From contig JBCBCY010000025.1 in the NCBI GenBank assembly GCA_038530285.1, positions 1 through 48,292 of the forward strand: a DNA stretch of 48,292 nucleotides, given 5' to 3'. The notes beneath the pieces are model-generated. The model worked only from the letters and a program-made list of their open reading frames with translations. It was not told where the DNA came from and made no database searches. Position 1 is the first letter of the stretch. Every line of letters begins with the position of its first letter. Positions 24,255-33,700 of this stretch are shown piece after piece. The translations under genes and the position numbers were made by a program. The DNA is from JASJAR01 sp038530285 (GTDB lineage: Bacteria > Pseudomonadota > Alphaproteobacteria > Rhodobacterales > Rhodobacteraceae).

Positions 24255-25376
24255 TTAGTAGGCCGGTTCAAGACGCACATCTTCGGGCGGCGTGTTGGGG
24301 ATGGACGGGATCGTCAGAAGCGAGATGAAGGCCGCGGCCCCCCGGGCATTGGCCCATGCTTTGCCGAGCAGACCGCCGATGCCACCGCGCTTTGAGGCGC
24401 GCTCGCTGTCGGCCATCGCTTTTTCCAGCTTGCGCAGCTGCGGCTTCCAGCGGGGGTGGTTGATGTCCAGCTCCATCGGGAAAACCTGTTTGGAGATCTC
24501 GGAGGTTTTGCGGAACACTTCCTGGTCATACCATTCTATGTCCACGCCGAGGGCATCATGGAACGCATGGCGGGCGTGGTCGCGGACCCACATCGTGGAA
24601 AACACCGCTGTCAGGAAGAACTTGATCCAGAGCTTGTTGTTCCAAGATTCCGTCAGCTTGGGGTCGGTGCGCATCAGCAAGGCAAAGGCTTCGCCATGGC
24701 TGAACTCGTCGTTGCACCATTCCTTGAACCACTTGAAAATCGGGTGAAAGCGCTTGTCGGGGTTCGCCTCAAGATGGCGATAGATGGTGATGTAGCGCGC
24801 ATAGCCGATCTTTTCGCTGAGATAGGTCGCGTAGTAGATGAACTTGGGCCGGAAGTAGGTGTACTTCTTCTTGCGCGTCAAAAAGCCCAGGTTCACCTGC
24901 ACGCCGGCTTCGCGCAGCGCGTCATTGATGAAACCGGCATGGCGGGCTTCGTCCCGTGACATGAAGGCGAAAAGCTCTTTGATGTCCTTGTTGGTGCCGC
25001 GCCGCTTCATTTCCTTGTAAAGGACGCAGCCTGAGAATTCGGCCGTGCAGGAGGAGACCAGGAAGTCGAGGAATTCGAGCTTCAGGGCAGGGTCCATCCC
25101 TTCCCAATCGATCTGATCCCAGTCTTCGTTCTTCTTGAAATGGCCCTTGTTGGGGTCAGCGCGCATCTGGTCGAGAAGCTTGTCCCAATCCGCGCGCACC
25201 GGTGTGACGTCGACGGCGTCGAGCTCGTCAAAATCCGTGGTGTAAAATCGCGGTGTCAGAAGGGTGTTCTGCATTGCCAGATCGGTGGCTTGGGTGCTGT
25301 CGAACTGGTCGGCCTGGGCCTGAACGGCTTCAAGGCCTTCTTCGACGGTCAGCGCGTCCGCGGAATGGACGTTCAT
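24255..25376 (-). CDS. acsF: Mg-protoporphyrin IX monomethyl ester oxidative cyclase (aerobic)
   Basis: AcsF is the di-iron, oxygen-dependent enzyme that closes the isocyclic E ring of bacteriochlorophyll. The 373-residue protein has the two carboxylate-histidine motifs of the family: DEARH near residue 141 and NDEFSHGEAF near residue 225. With no bchE in the circle, this is the only cyclase encoded here, which ties pigment synthesis to oxygen. It overlaps by four bases the small upstream gene and sits in the puhC-acsF-puhE order seen in aerobic phototrophic Rhodobacterales. Confidence 0.97.
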   Translation of the reverse strand: MNVHSADALTVEEGLEAVQAQADQFDSTQATDLAMQNTLLTPRFYTTDFDELDAVDVTPVRADWDKLLDQMRADPNKGHFKKNEDWDQIDWEGMDPALKLEFLDFLVSSCTAEFSGCVLYKEMKRRGTNKDIKELFAFMSRDEARHAGFINDALREAGVQVNLGFLTRKKKYTYFRPKFIYYATYLSEKIGYARYITIYRHLEANPDKRFHPIFKWFKEWCNDEFSHGEAFALLMRTDPKLTESWNNKLWIKFFLTAVFSTMWVRDHARHAFHDALGVDIEWYDQEVFRKTSEISKQVFPMELDINHPRWKPQLRKLEKAMADSERASKRGGIGGLLGKAWANARGAAAFISLLTIPSIPNTPPEDVRLEPAY

Positions 25377-25669
25377 AGCGTGACCTCCTCAGAGAAGGAA
25401 AATTCGCAAAGCTCCATGAATTCGAAATCGCCGGTCATGCGGGTCCAAAGCCGTTCCACAAGGCTTGCCCGAACGATGGTGGCGGTGCGGTTTTCTTCGA
25501 TCATCTCGCCAAAAGGGGCCATGATCGGGTCGCCGTGCACGCGCACTTCATCGCCGGGATGGATCACCGCCCCGTTGTCAAACCGCACATGCGCGGAGAG
25601 TTCTTCAAATCTGTTCGACACTGTGACGGTGCACGGCGCCTTTTCCACTTTTCTGCTGATCAGTCCCAT
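25373..25669 (-). CDS. Small conserved photosynthesis-cluster protein between puhC and acsF
   Basis: A 98-residue soluble protein starting at ATG 25669 (MGLISRKVEKAPCTVTV) behind an AAGGGAA site. The open frame extends upstream to 25726 without support. It contains a beta-rich stretch (HVRFDNGAVIHPGDEVRVHGDP) and an acidic, phenylalanine-rich C-terminus. A small hypothetical gene in this position is usual in Rhodobacterales PGCs. Coupling to acsF by a four-base overlap suggests it serves the cyclase or complex assembly. Some proteobacterial AcsF cyclases need an auxiliary subunit (BciE/Ycf54), but I cannot show that this is one. Confidence 0.82.
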   Translation of the reverse strand: MGLISRKVEKAPCTVTVSNRFEELSAHVRFDNGAVIHPGDEVRVHGDPIMAPFGEMIEENRTATIVRASLVERLWTRMTGDFEFMELCEFSFSEEVTL

Positions 25670-25694
25670 TTTGGGTTCCCTTTCGTTTTTTTGA

Positions 25695-26186
25695 CTACTG
25701 GGCGCGTTTTTGCGCCAGAAGTGCACGCCACACGTTCAAATTGCCGGTCCCGAAACTTGCGAGTTCGGTTTTCCAGCCCGTGGCGGGGTCGTTCAATGTG
25801 ATGCGCCCATCGGCATATTCGGTCAGGGTGATGGGCGGGTTGGTGTCGATGCGGGCGCGGTGGCGGGCGTATTCCAGCCCGTCATTGACGACCGAGATGA
25901 AGCCGCCGTTGGCGCCATCGAAGATGACCTTGCCGTCTGGTGTAGCGACATGCATCGCATTGCCCTTGCCGGTCAGGACCAGCGCGTGGCTGGCGATGAC
26001 GTCGGCGTTGGCGCGCGTGCCCGTCATTGGCCGGTCGGTCAGCACCGCAACCGCGACCATCACGACCGTGGCGATGGCAAGTGAGAACATTGCGATCACC
26101 AGTTTCGTCGGGATCAACTCGCGGTCGCGGCGCCGCATCTGGTGGGCTTCGGCGTCAAAGAACAGGCCTGTGTCTTGGCGTGCCAT
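25695..26186 (-). CDS. puhC: PuhC, photosynthetic complex assembly protein
   Basis: A 163-residue protein with a cytoplasmic N-terminus, one transmembrane helix (KLVIAMFSLAIATVVMVAVAVL, near 28-50) and a periplasmic beta-rich domain ending in the conserved NVWRALLAQKRAQ. PuhC is needed for optimal RC-LH1 assembly or reorganisation in Rhodobacter. It follows puhB by 12 bp in the superoperon. Confidence 0.92.
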   Translation of the reverse strand: MARQDTGLFFDAEAHQMRRRDRELIPTKLVIAMFSLAIATVVMVAVAVLTDRPMTGTRANADVIASHALVLTGKGNAMHVATPDGKVIFDGANGGFISVVNDGLEYARHRARIDTNPPITLTEYADGRITLNDPATGWKTELASFGTGNLNVWRALLAQKRAQ

Positions 26187-26198
26187 GATGTGTCCTTC

Positions 26199-26831
26199 CT
26201 ATTCTGCGGCCACAGATGCCGGTGCGAAATCGATCACCGGCTGACTGATGTGGGTTTCGGCGGCATCGGCCAGAATTTGGGCGACACGCGCGGCATCGGG
26301 GATCGCGCGCAAGGCCGGTTCGGGCTTGCTCATGCGCCATGGTCGCACATGCGGCCAGATCACCAGATAGGACAGGCGGGTCTTGCCTGCGGTGGCCAGT
26401 GTGATGGTGCCGGACCCATCCTTTTTCAACGACAGGTCGGCGCTTTCAATCTTTGTATAGGGCAGGTTCAAGGTCAGCGTCAGGGCCGCACCGATGCGCA
26501 TGGCCACCCGCGCGGTGGTGATCGTGTAGATTGTTGCACGGGCCTGGACCCAGGCCACCAACAAGATCAGACCGCCTGCAACCAGGCCGAGGACCACAAA
26601 GGGGATCGCCTGGGGCAACGCCGCGCCCCAGCCGATATCGGCCGCCGAACTGCCCACACGCCAGAACGCCAACAGGGCAAAATACCCCATAATCCAGTAC
26701 AGCGACAGGGCATCGCGGGCGAGCCCCCAGGGTGTTGGGCGACCCTGCCAGAGCATCAGCTCGTTCTTGGGCAGGGCTTCTGGCAGTCCTGGCACCGGGT
26801 CTACGGCAAAGTCATTTTCTTCCACATGCAT
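26199..26831 (-). CDS. puhB: PuhB, reaction centre assembly protein
   Basis: A 210-residue membrane protein with a PH-like domain, a dimeric reaction-centre assembly factor in Rhodobacter. It begins MHVEENDFAVDPVPGLPEALPKNE, has two to three hydrophobic segments in its first half and the motif WQGRPTPWGLA near residue 29. GGAG lies seven bases before ATG 26831. It is 73 bp downstream of puhA and 12 bp before puhC. Confidence 0.93.
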   Translation of the reverse strand: MHVEENDFAVDPVPGLPEALPKNELMLWQGRPTPWGLARDALSLYWIMGYFALLAFWRVGSSAADIGWGAALPQAIPFVVLGLVAGGLILLVAWVQARATIYTITTARVAMRIGAALTLTLNLPYTKIESADLSLKKDGSGTITLATAGKTRLSYLVIWPHVRPWRMSKPEPALRAIPDAARVAQILADAAETHISQPVIDFAPASVAAE

Positions 26832-26904
26832 CTGACGGCTCCGTCTTCGCTTGGTTCCCTAGTTTTTTGCGGCCCCGGCACGACTGCGCCGGGGCCAAAA
26901 TTCA

Positions 26905-27651
26905 TCACGAGTACATCGTGCCGCCGGCAAACCAGGCCATGACCTTTTCTTCTTCCAGAAGCGTGATCTGGCTTTTTGAGGCAATGGTCGGGATGCCGTC
27001 GAAATGGTCTTTCGACAGGGACCGGACCTGCACCCATTTGTCCTTGATCTTGGACATGTTGATGGGCATCAGCCGTGTGCCTTTGCCGTAGGCGCCTTCG
27101 AGCTCCACCTCGAGGTAGCGCACCATCTGTTCGGCTTCGTCGACCCACATGTCGGTGACATGGGCGACAACCTGGTTGTCCTTTGACAGCACCGGCATAC
27201 CGCGCGGGTCGCGCCCGGCAGAGACGTGGAAACTGTCGAGCTCAGCCATCGGTCTGATCTTGGCGTGACCGTGCCCGTCAAGTTCGGGGACATCGCGGCG
27301 CGGCGCCCAGGATGCAGGGCCGACCCCGTCTGCCATCGGGTCGCCGGTGGGCATGTGGGGAAACCCGCCCGCCACGCCGCTGCGCGCCAGGGCCAGATCG
27401 TCACGGTCAGGGTTCTGACCAGACGGCACCGTCACTTCGCCGCGCCCGTGGGGCAGATGAAACGTCTTGTCGCCGGGCACGGGGAAGGGGCCCTGGTTGG
27501 CCGCCTCATTGCCGTCCTCGTCCTGCAAAGGATAGCCTTCGCGCATGTTTTCGGTTTGCAGGTAGAAGATCAGCCCTGCGAAAAAGAACCAAAACCCCCA
27601 AATGGCGAGGCTCGCCAGATCAAAGTTTCCAAAGAAAGTAACGCCAACCAT
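26905..27651 (-). CDS. puhA: Photosynthetic reaction centre H subunit
   Basis: PuhA caps the cytoplasmic side of the L-M dimer and channels protons to QB. ATG 27651 (MVGVTFFGNFDLASLAIWGFW) follows GGAGG; the longer frame to 27756 would run into lhaA. The product of 248 residues has one N-terminal membrane helix (about 12-32), the conserved LQTENMREGYPL just after it, and a soluble PRC-barrel domain (HVTDMWVDEAEQMVRYLEVEL near 175). It lies 19 bp after lhaA. Confidence 0.97.
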   Translation of the reverse strand: MVGVTFFGNFDLASLAIWGFWFFFAGLIFYLQTENMREGYPLQDEDGNEAANQGPFPVPGDKTFHLPHGRGEVTVPSGQNPDRDDLALARSGVAGGFPHMPTGDPMADGVGPASWAPRRDVPELDGHGHAKIRPMAELDSFHVSAGRDPRGMPVLSKDNQVVAHVTDMWVDEAEQMVRYLEVELEGAYGKGTRLMPINMSKIKDKWVQVRSLSKDHFDGIPTIASKSQITLLEEEKVMAWFAGGTMYS

Positions 27652-27670
27652 ATGTGTGGTCCTCCGTGGA

Positions 27671-29110
27671 TCAGGTCGGGAAGTCGGCAAGGCCGATCTT
27701 GCCGCCATCGGGTGAAGTTCGTGGGTGTATGAAGTCGAGCCGCACGAGCGGCCCAAGCGCGATCAGGGTGACGAACAAAAGCGCCACCTCGATGTGGTAA
27801 ACAGTCGAGTAGCCGGTTGCGGGTGAGGCCAGAACCTCGCCCAGGCGGCCGGATGTCGCCAGCGCATTGACGCCGTCGCGGATGGTGCCGCCAAGGGCAA
27901 TCGATAGCCCGGCAGCCGTGGCTTGGGCGGCCCCCCAGGCGCCAAGGGCCAGACCCCGGCCCGCAAGGCCTGCCGCTGGCATGGTCATGGCGGCTGTCAA
28001 TGTGGCCACGGCGAACAAGCCGCCGCCAAGGCCGATGCCTGTGGCGCCCAGGTAGAACAACACCGGCGAGCCCATGGGGTCCGCGAAAACCACCGCCGAA
28101 AAGCTTGGAATGCCCCAAAGGACACCGCGCGCGACCATCCGGTAGGGGTTCAGACCCCGGGCCAACCAACGCGCGGCCAACGCAAAGCCTGCCAATGCGC
28201 CGCCGGCCCAGGTTGCGGTCAAAAGCGTGGTGGCAGAAACCGAAAGCCCCAGAATCTCACCGCCGTAGGGTTCGAGCAGAACGTCCTGCATGTTGAACGC
28301 CATGGTGCCAAGAAAGACGACCACCAGAAGCCGCCCGGCGTCGCCACCTTTGGCGTAATCGGCCCAGGCGTCGCGGAAGGCGGGGCGGGGTTGGCTGCGC
28401 TCTTCGCGGGTCATCGGTTTGACTTTTTCCTGCCGCCACAGCGCTGCGATGTTCAGAATGATGGTCATCACGGCCGCGCCCTGGACCACTTGAACAAGGC
28501 GCAAATCACTGAAATCACGCAGTAAATATCCGATAATCAGGGCCGAAACGCCCATGCCCACCAGGAACATGACGTACAACAGTGCCACCACACGGGGCCG
28601 GGTCTCATCCGTCGCGCGGTCTGCGGCCAGCGCCAAGCCGGCGGTCTGGGTCATGTGCAGCCCCAGACCCGTCATCAGGAAGGCGAGGGCGGCCAGAACC
28701 TCGCCCGCGAAGGGGATTTGCAGCGCGGTGTCCCCACCCAGCACGATCAAGGCCGAGGGCATCGCGGCCAGCCCGCCCATCTGCCAGATTGACCCGAACC
28801 AGAGGTAGGGCAGCCGTTTCCAGCCGATGGCAGACCGGTGCGTGTCCGACCGGAACCCCAAAAGCGCGCGGAAGGGCGCGATCAGGACCGGCAGCGCGAT
28901 CATGCAGGCCACGATCATCGCAGGCACCGAGAGTTCGACGATCATCACGCGGTTCAGCGTGCCCAGAAGCATCACTGAGGCCATGCCGACCGAGACCTGG
29001 AACAGCGACAGGCGCAGAAGCTGGCTCAGCGGCAGGTCATCAGACCCGGCGTCTGAGAACGGCAAAAGCCGCGCTGAGATGTTCTTCATCTGGCCGCGGG
29101 TGAGGATCAT
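27671..29110 (-). CDS. lhaA: LhaA, LH1 assembly / PucC-family membrane transporter-like protein
   Basis: A 479-residue major-facilitator-fold protein of the PucC/LhaA/BCD family, with about twelve transmembrane segments. LhaA is thought to deliver bacteriochlorophyll and help LH1 assembly. The conserved SLFQVSVGMASVMLLGTLNRVM lies near residue 35. ATG 29110 overlaps the bchM stop by four bases; a second ATG seven codons on is an alternative. Its gene precedes puhA as in other purple bacteria. A related family member, Orf428, is encoded downstream of bchG. Confidence 0.95.
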   Translation of the reverse strand: MILTRGQMKNISARLLPFSDAGSDDLPLSQLLRLSLFQVSVGMASVMLLGTLNRVMIVELSVPAMIVACMIALPVLIAPFRALLGFRSDTHRSAIGWKRLPYLWFGSIWQMGGLAAMPSALIVLGGDTALQIPFAGEVLAALAFLMTGLGLHMTQTAGLALAADRATDETRPRVVALLYVMFLVGMGVSALIIGYLLRDFSDLRLVQVVQGAAVMTIILNIAALWRQEKVKPMTREERSQPRPAFRDAWADYAKGGDAGRLLVVVFLGTMAFNMQDVLLEPYGGEILGLSVSATTLLTATWAGGALAGFALAARWLARGLNPYRMVARGVLWGIPSFSAVVFADPMGSPVLFYLGATGIGLGGGLFAVATLTAAMTMPAAGLAGRGLALGAWGAAQATAAGLSIALGGTIRDGVNALATSGRLGEVLASPATGYSTVYHIEVALLFVTLIALGPLVRLDFIHPRTSPDGGKIGLADFPT

Positions 29111-29772
29111 GCACGCACCTCAAGCGCTTGGGAGATGTAAAAGCCGCGCGAAACCTTCGCGACGGGGGCTACGGAGCGGCCCAATTCGCGCGAAATGCGC
29201 GCCGGTGTGTGGGGCCGGATCGCAGGGGAGCGGTCAGAGCGCGGGAAGAGCTTCCCGGCGTACCACATCGCGGTCAAAAGCGCGGTCTTGGGCGCCACCG
29301 TGAAGACGATGTTGTGGTTGGTGCGGGCCGATAGCGTGGTCAAGGCGGCCGCAATATCGGGCGCGTCGTAGTGAATAAGGCTGTCCATCGCGATGACATG
29401 GTCAAAATGGCCGTAATCGCCCAGCATATCGCCTGCATGGTAATAGATTTTCGGCCGCAGACGTGCCGGGGTGCGCTGTTCGGCAACCCCGATCAGCGAT
29501 GGCGAGATATCGACCGCCACCACATCTGCGCCGCGTGTCGCAAGTTCGATCGCCATTTGTCCCGCGCCGCAGCCCGCATCCAGCACGCGCACGCCTGTCA
29601 GGTCATCTGGCAAAGCGTTCAGCATGGCTGCCCGCATCGTATCGCGGCCTTCGCGCACGGTCTGGCGGATGCGTGAGACCGGCGCGTCCGATGTCAGCCG
29701 CGCCCAGGTGTCGGATGCGGTGCGGTCGAAATAGGTCTCCAGCCTGTCGCGGGTGGCCTCAAAGCTCATCAA
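29107..29772 (-). CDS. bchM: Mg-protoporphyrin IX methyltransferase
   Basis: BchM transfers a methyl group from S-adenosylmethionine to the ring-C propionate of Mg-protoporphyrin IX, making the substrate of AcsF. The 221-residue protein shows the SAM-binding motif VLDAGCGAGQMAIELA near residue 64 and AVDISPSLI after it. It is linked to bchL and lhaA by four-base overlaps. Confidence 0.96.
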   Translation of the reverse strand: MMSFEATRDRLETYFDRTASDTWARLTSDAPVSRIRQTVREGRDTMRAAMLNALPDDLTGVRVLDAGCGAGQMAIELATRGADVVAVDISPSLIGVAEQRTPARLRPKIYYHAGDMLGDYGHFDHVIAMDSLIHYDAPDIAAALTTLSARTNHNIVFTVAPKTALLTAMWYAGKLFPRSDRSPAIRPHTPARISRELGRSVAPVAKVSRGFYISQALEVRA

Positions 29773-30734
29773 TCAAACCCCAGGAGTTCAAAGATTTCAC
29801 GGTCGGGCAGGGGGTCGGGCGCCAGGGGGTCGGTCCCGGCGTAAAGTGTTTCGGCCAGGCGGACGTATTCGGCGCGCGCCATGACGATGTCTTCCTCGTC
29901 CGGCATTTCAAACAGGGTCTTCTTCTTCAGCCGTGAGCGGCGGATTGCATCGACGTCGGGCATATGGGCGATGCGTTTGAAGCCGACGGTGTCGCAATAG
30001 CGGTCGACCTCATCGGTGTCTTTCGACCGGTTGGCCACGCAGCCTGCCAGGCGCACGTTGTAGTTTTTGGACTTGGCCGCGACGGCGGCGATGATGCGGT
30101 TCATCGCATAGATGCTGTCGAAATCATTGGCCGTCACGATCACGGCGCGGTCGGCGTGCTGCAAAGGTGCAGCGAACCCGCCACAGACCACGTCGCCCAG
30201 GACATCGAAAATCACGACGTCGGTGTCTTCGAGCATGTGGTGCTGTTTCAGAAGCTTGACGGTCTGGCCGACCACATAGCCGCCGCAGCCTGTGCCCGCA
30301 GGTGGCCCGCCCGCTTCGATACATTGCACACCGCCGAAGCCTTCGGTCACGAAGTCTTCCGGGCGCAATTCCTCGGCGTGAAAGTCGACCTCTTTCAGGA
30401 TGTCGATCACCGTGTCCTGCAGTTTGCCGGTCAGCGTGAAGGTGCTGTCGTGCTTCGGGTCACAGCCGATCTGCAATACCCGGTGCCCGAGAGTTGAGAA
30501 CGCAGCCGACAGATTTGACGATGTCGTGGATTTCCCGATCCCGCCTTTGCCGTAGACCGAAAAGACCTTGGCCCCTTCGATTTTCACGTCTGCGTCCTGG
30601 TGGACCTGCACGGATCCTTCGCCGTCCTGGCCTTTCAAGACGGGCGGGGCGGCGAGGTCACGTTTGGCCAGCCCTTCGGCTTCGCGGGCATTGGCACGGG
30701 CAGCGGGCGGGTTCTTGGCGTCAAGCGGGCTCAT
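29769..30734 (-). CDS. bchL: Dark-operative protochlorophyllide reductase iron protein
   Basis: BchL is the NifH-like ATPase that passes electrons to BchNB, which reduces ring D of protochlorophyllide without light. A 50-residue flexible N-terminus precedes the P-loop GKGGIGKST near residue 63. The cluster cysteines are in GTGCGGYV and DVVCGGFA. The product has 321 residues. The four-base overlap with bchH upstream and bchM downstream marks tight operon packing. Nitrogenase-like reductases are normally oxygen-sensitive, which matters in an oxygen-requiring host. Confidence 0.97.
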   Translation of the reverse strand: MSPLDAKNPPAARANAREAEGLAKRDLAAPPVLKGQDGEGSVQVHQDADVKIEGAKVFSVYGKGGIGKSTTSSNLSAAFSTLGHRVLQIGCDPKHDSTFTLTGKLQDTVIDILKEVDFHAEELRPEDFVTEGFGGVQCIEAGGPPAGTGCGGYVVGQTVKLLKQHHMLEDTDVVIFDVLGDVVCGGFAAPLQHADRAVIVTANDFDSIYAMNRIIAAVAAKSKNYNVRLAGCVANRSKDTDEVDRYCDTVGFKRIAHMPDVDAIRRSRLKKKTLFEMPDEEDIVMARAEYVRLAETLYAGTDPLAPDPLPDREIFELLGFD

Positions 30735-33700
30735 TCGGCGGCCACTCCTTCCATACGGTCTTCCAACTCGTCGGCGGCGTCTTGCAATGCGGCCAGCGTG
30801 TCTTCATCCGGGGTCCAGTATTTGCGGTCATTGGCTTCCAAGAGGCGATTGGCCATGCGGGCCGACGCCTTGGGGTTCAGGTCTGACAGGCGGCGGCGCA
30901 TGTCTTCGTCGAGCACAAAGGTTTCCGACATGCGCTGGTAGACCCAATCGTCGACCTGGCCGGTGGTGGCCGACCAGCCCAGCGTATTGGTCAGATGCGC
31001 CTCGATCTGGCGGACACCTTCATGGCCGTGGGTCAAAAGGCTTTCGTAGAATTTCGGGTTCAGGCTGCGCGACCGGGTTTCCAGCGCGATCTGGTCTTGC
31101 AGCGTGCGCACCTTTGCGGTGCCGCGCGTCTGGTCGCCGATGTAAACGGGGGCCTCTTCGCCCTTGGCGCGTTTCACCGCGCGGGAAATCCCACCCAGCG
31201 TGTCAAAGTAATGGTCCACCGACGTCACGCCCAGCTCGACGGATTCGAGGTTCTGATAGGCCAGATCGACGTCTTTGAGCGCTTTTTGCAAAAGCTCTGC
31301 GTTTTTCGCCGATTTGCCATCGCGGCCATAGGCGAAGGATTTGCGCGCTTCATAGGCGTCGGCAAGCTCGTCTTCTTCGGCGAAGGCGGAACTGTCGACC
31401 AGGATGTTCACGTTCGACCCATAGGCGCCTTCGGCGTTCGAAAAGACCCGCAGGGCGGCGGTGTCCATGTCCACATCCATCGCTTCGGCATAGGCCAGCG
31501 CATGGGCGCGGATGAAGTTCTGTTCAACCGGTTCGTCTGCGGTGGCGCATTTCCATGCAGCCTCGGCCAGCATCCGGGTTTGCAGGGACAAAAGATCGCG
31601 GAAAATGCCCGACAGCGTCATGACGACATCGATGCGCGGGCGACCAAGTTCGGACAGTGGGATCAAGTCCGCGCCACACAGTCGCCCGTAGCTGTCAAAG
31701 CGCGGGGTCGCTCCCATCAGGGCAAGCGCCTGGGCAATCGGGGCGCCGTCAGATTTGATGTTGTCGGACCCCCAAAGCACCAAAGCGACCGTGCGCGGCA
31801 GGGTGGCGTGCGTTTCGATCAAAAGATCGGCCTGCTTGGCGCCTTCGGCGAGTGCATGGGCGGTGGGCATCCGGAACGGGTCAAACGCATGGATATTGCG
31901 GCCCGTGGGCAGAATTTCGGGACTACGGATCAGGTCGCCACCGGGCACGGGGGGCACGAAATGCCCGGCCAAAGCGTGCATCAGGGGCTTAAGTTCGTTG
32001 TTCGCGGCCAGCTTTGCATCCATCGTGGCGCGCGCACCCGCATCCAAATCCGGGATCACGTCGAGAAGATCAGCGCGGGTGGCGGCGTCCATGGGCCGGC
32101 CCACAACATGCAGGCCATCGGTGATCAGCGCCCCTTCGGTTTCCAACAGGCTGGCCCAAAGGTCTTCGGGCGCGCCGTCAAGATCGACCGCCTTGGCCTG
32201 GTCGCGAATGAGCGTTGCAAGATCTTCGCGCGCGCCATCATCCGGTGCCATTTCGCGGAACCGCGTCAGGCTGTCTTTCAGCTCTGCCAGACCTTTATAA
32301 AGTCCCGCAGTCGCCAAAGGCGGTGTCAGGTGCGACACGGTGATCGCACCCGCGCGGCGTTTGGCAAGTGTCGCCTCAGACGGGTTGTTGGCGGCGTAAA
32401 GATAGATGTTGGGCAGGTTGCCCATCAGCCGGTCGGGCCAGCAGTCGCCGCCTGGGCCAGATTGCTTGCCGGGCATGAATTCAAGCGCTCCATGCATCCC
32501 GAAATGCAAGACCACATCGGCGCCAAAATCGTCTCTGATCCAGCGGTAAAAGGCCGAAAACGCATGTGTGGGCGCAAAGCCCTTTTCAAACAAGAGCCGC
32601 ATCGGGTCGCCTTCATAGCCGAAGGCCGGTTGCACGCCGACGAAGACCTCGCCGAACCGGGCGCCCAGCACGAAGACCTCGCGTCCGTTTGACTGAATGC
32701 GGCCCGGCGCGGGGCCCCAGACGTCTTCGATTTCCGCCAGCCAGGGTGTGGTGGCGACGATTTGGTCGGCGCTGACACGGGCGGCCACATTGGCTTCGGT
32801 CCCGTAGGTGTCTGCGTTGCCTGCCAGCACCGCGTCGCGCAGCGCATCCACGTCGGCGGGCAGATCGACCGCATAGCCGTCCGCTTTCATCTGGCGCAAC
32901 GTATTGAAAAGGCTTTCAAAAACAGAAAGATAGGCGGCTGTACCAACGGCCCCTGCATTGGGCGGAAAGCCGTAAAGCACCACCGCGACCTTCGCATCCG
33001 CTGGCGCGGATTTGCGCAGTTTCGCCAGCCGAGCGGTTTTATCGACCAGGGCCGCGACCCGTTCGGACGCAGGCGCCATCGACCGATCACCATCTGAGCC
33101 CTGGCGGCCTGCAAAAACCGTGGGGTTCGTGGCCCCGTCAATCTCTGGCAGGGCCACGAGCATGGTGGTTTCCACCGGACCAAGGCCGCTGGACGACACC
33201 TCCCATTGGGCGAGTGTCTGGAATTCCAGCGGGTGCGCGGCGATATAGGGCACATCGAGCGTGGTCAGGGTTTCAACGGCCGCGTCACTGTCATTGTAAG
33301 CCGGGCCACCGACCAGGCTGAACCCGGTGAGCGAGACCAGCGCGTCGATTTTGCCGTGGAAGTAGCTGTCAATCGCAGGGCGGCCATCAAGCCCACCGGC
33401 AAAGGCGGGCAAACAGCGCACGCCCCGGGCTTCCAACCCACGGATCACCGCATCGTAATGCGCGGCATCGCCGGCCAGGATATAGGACCGCAGCATCAAC
33501 AGCCCCACGGTCGCGACAGGGTCTTTTGGCCCCGGCAGATCGGCCACATCCGTGACGATCCGGCCTTTCGCGTCAGGGTGGTAAAGCCCCACTTCGGGGT
33601 AGTCGATGGGCGCCTTGGCGGCACGCCCCGCCTCCATCCCCGCGCCGTAGCGGGTGACGAGAAAGCGGATCATCTCTTCGATGTTATCATCCGACCCGCC

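Noticed and set aside
30995..32692. A 565-codon open frame on the plus strand opposite bchH
   Set aside because: It is antisense to the conserved BchH frame. Its composition is that of a mirror frame in GC-rich DNA, with no recognisable domain, and it has no operon context.
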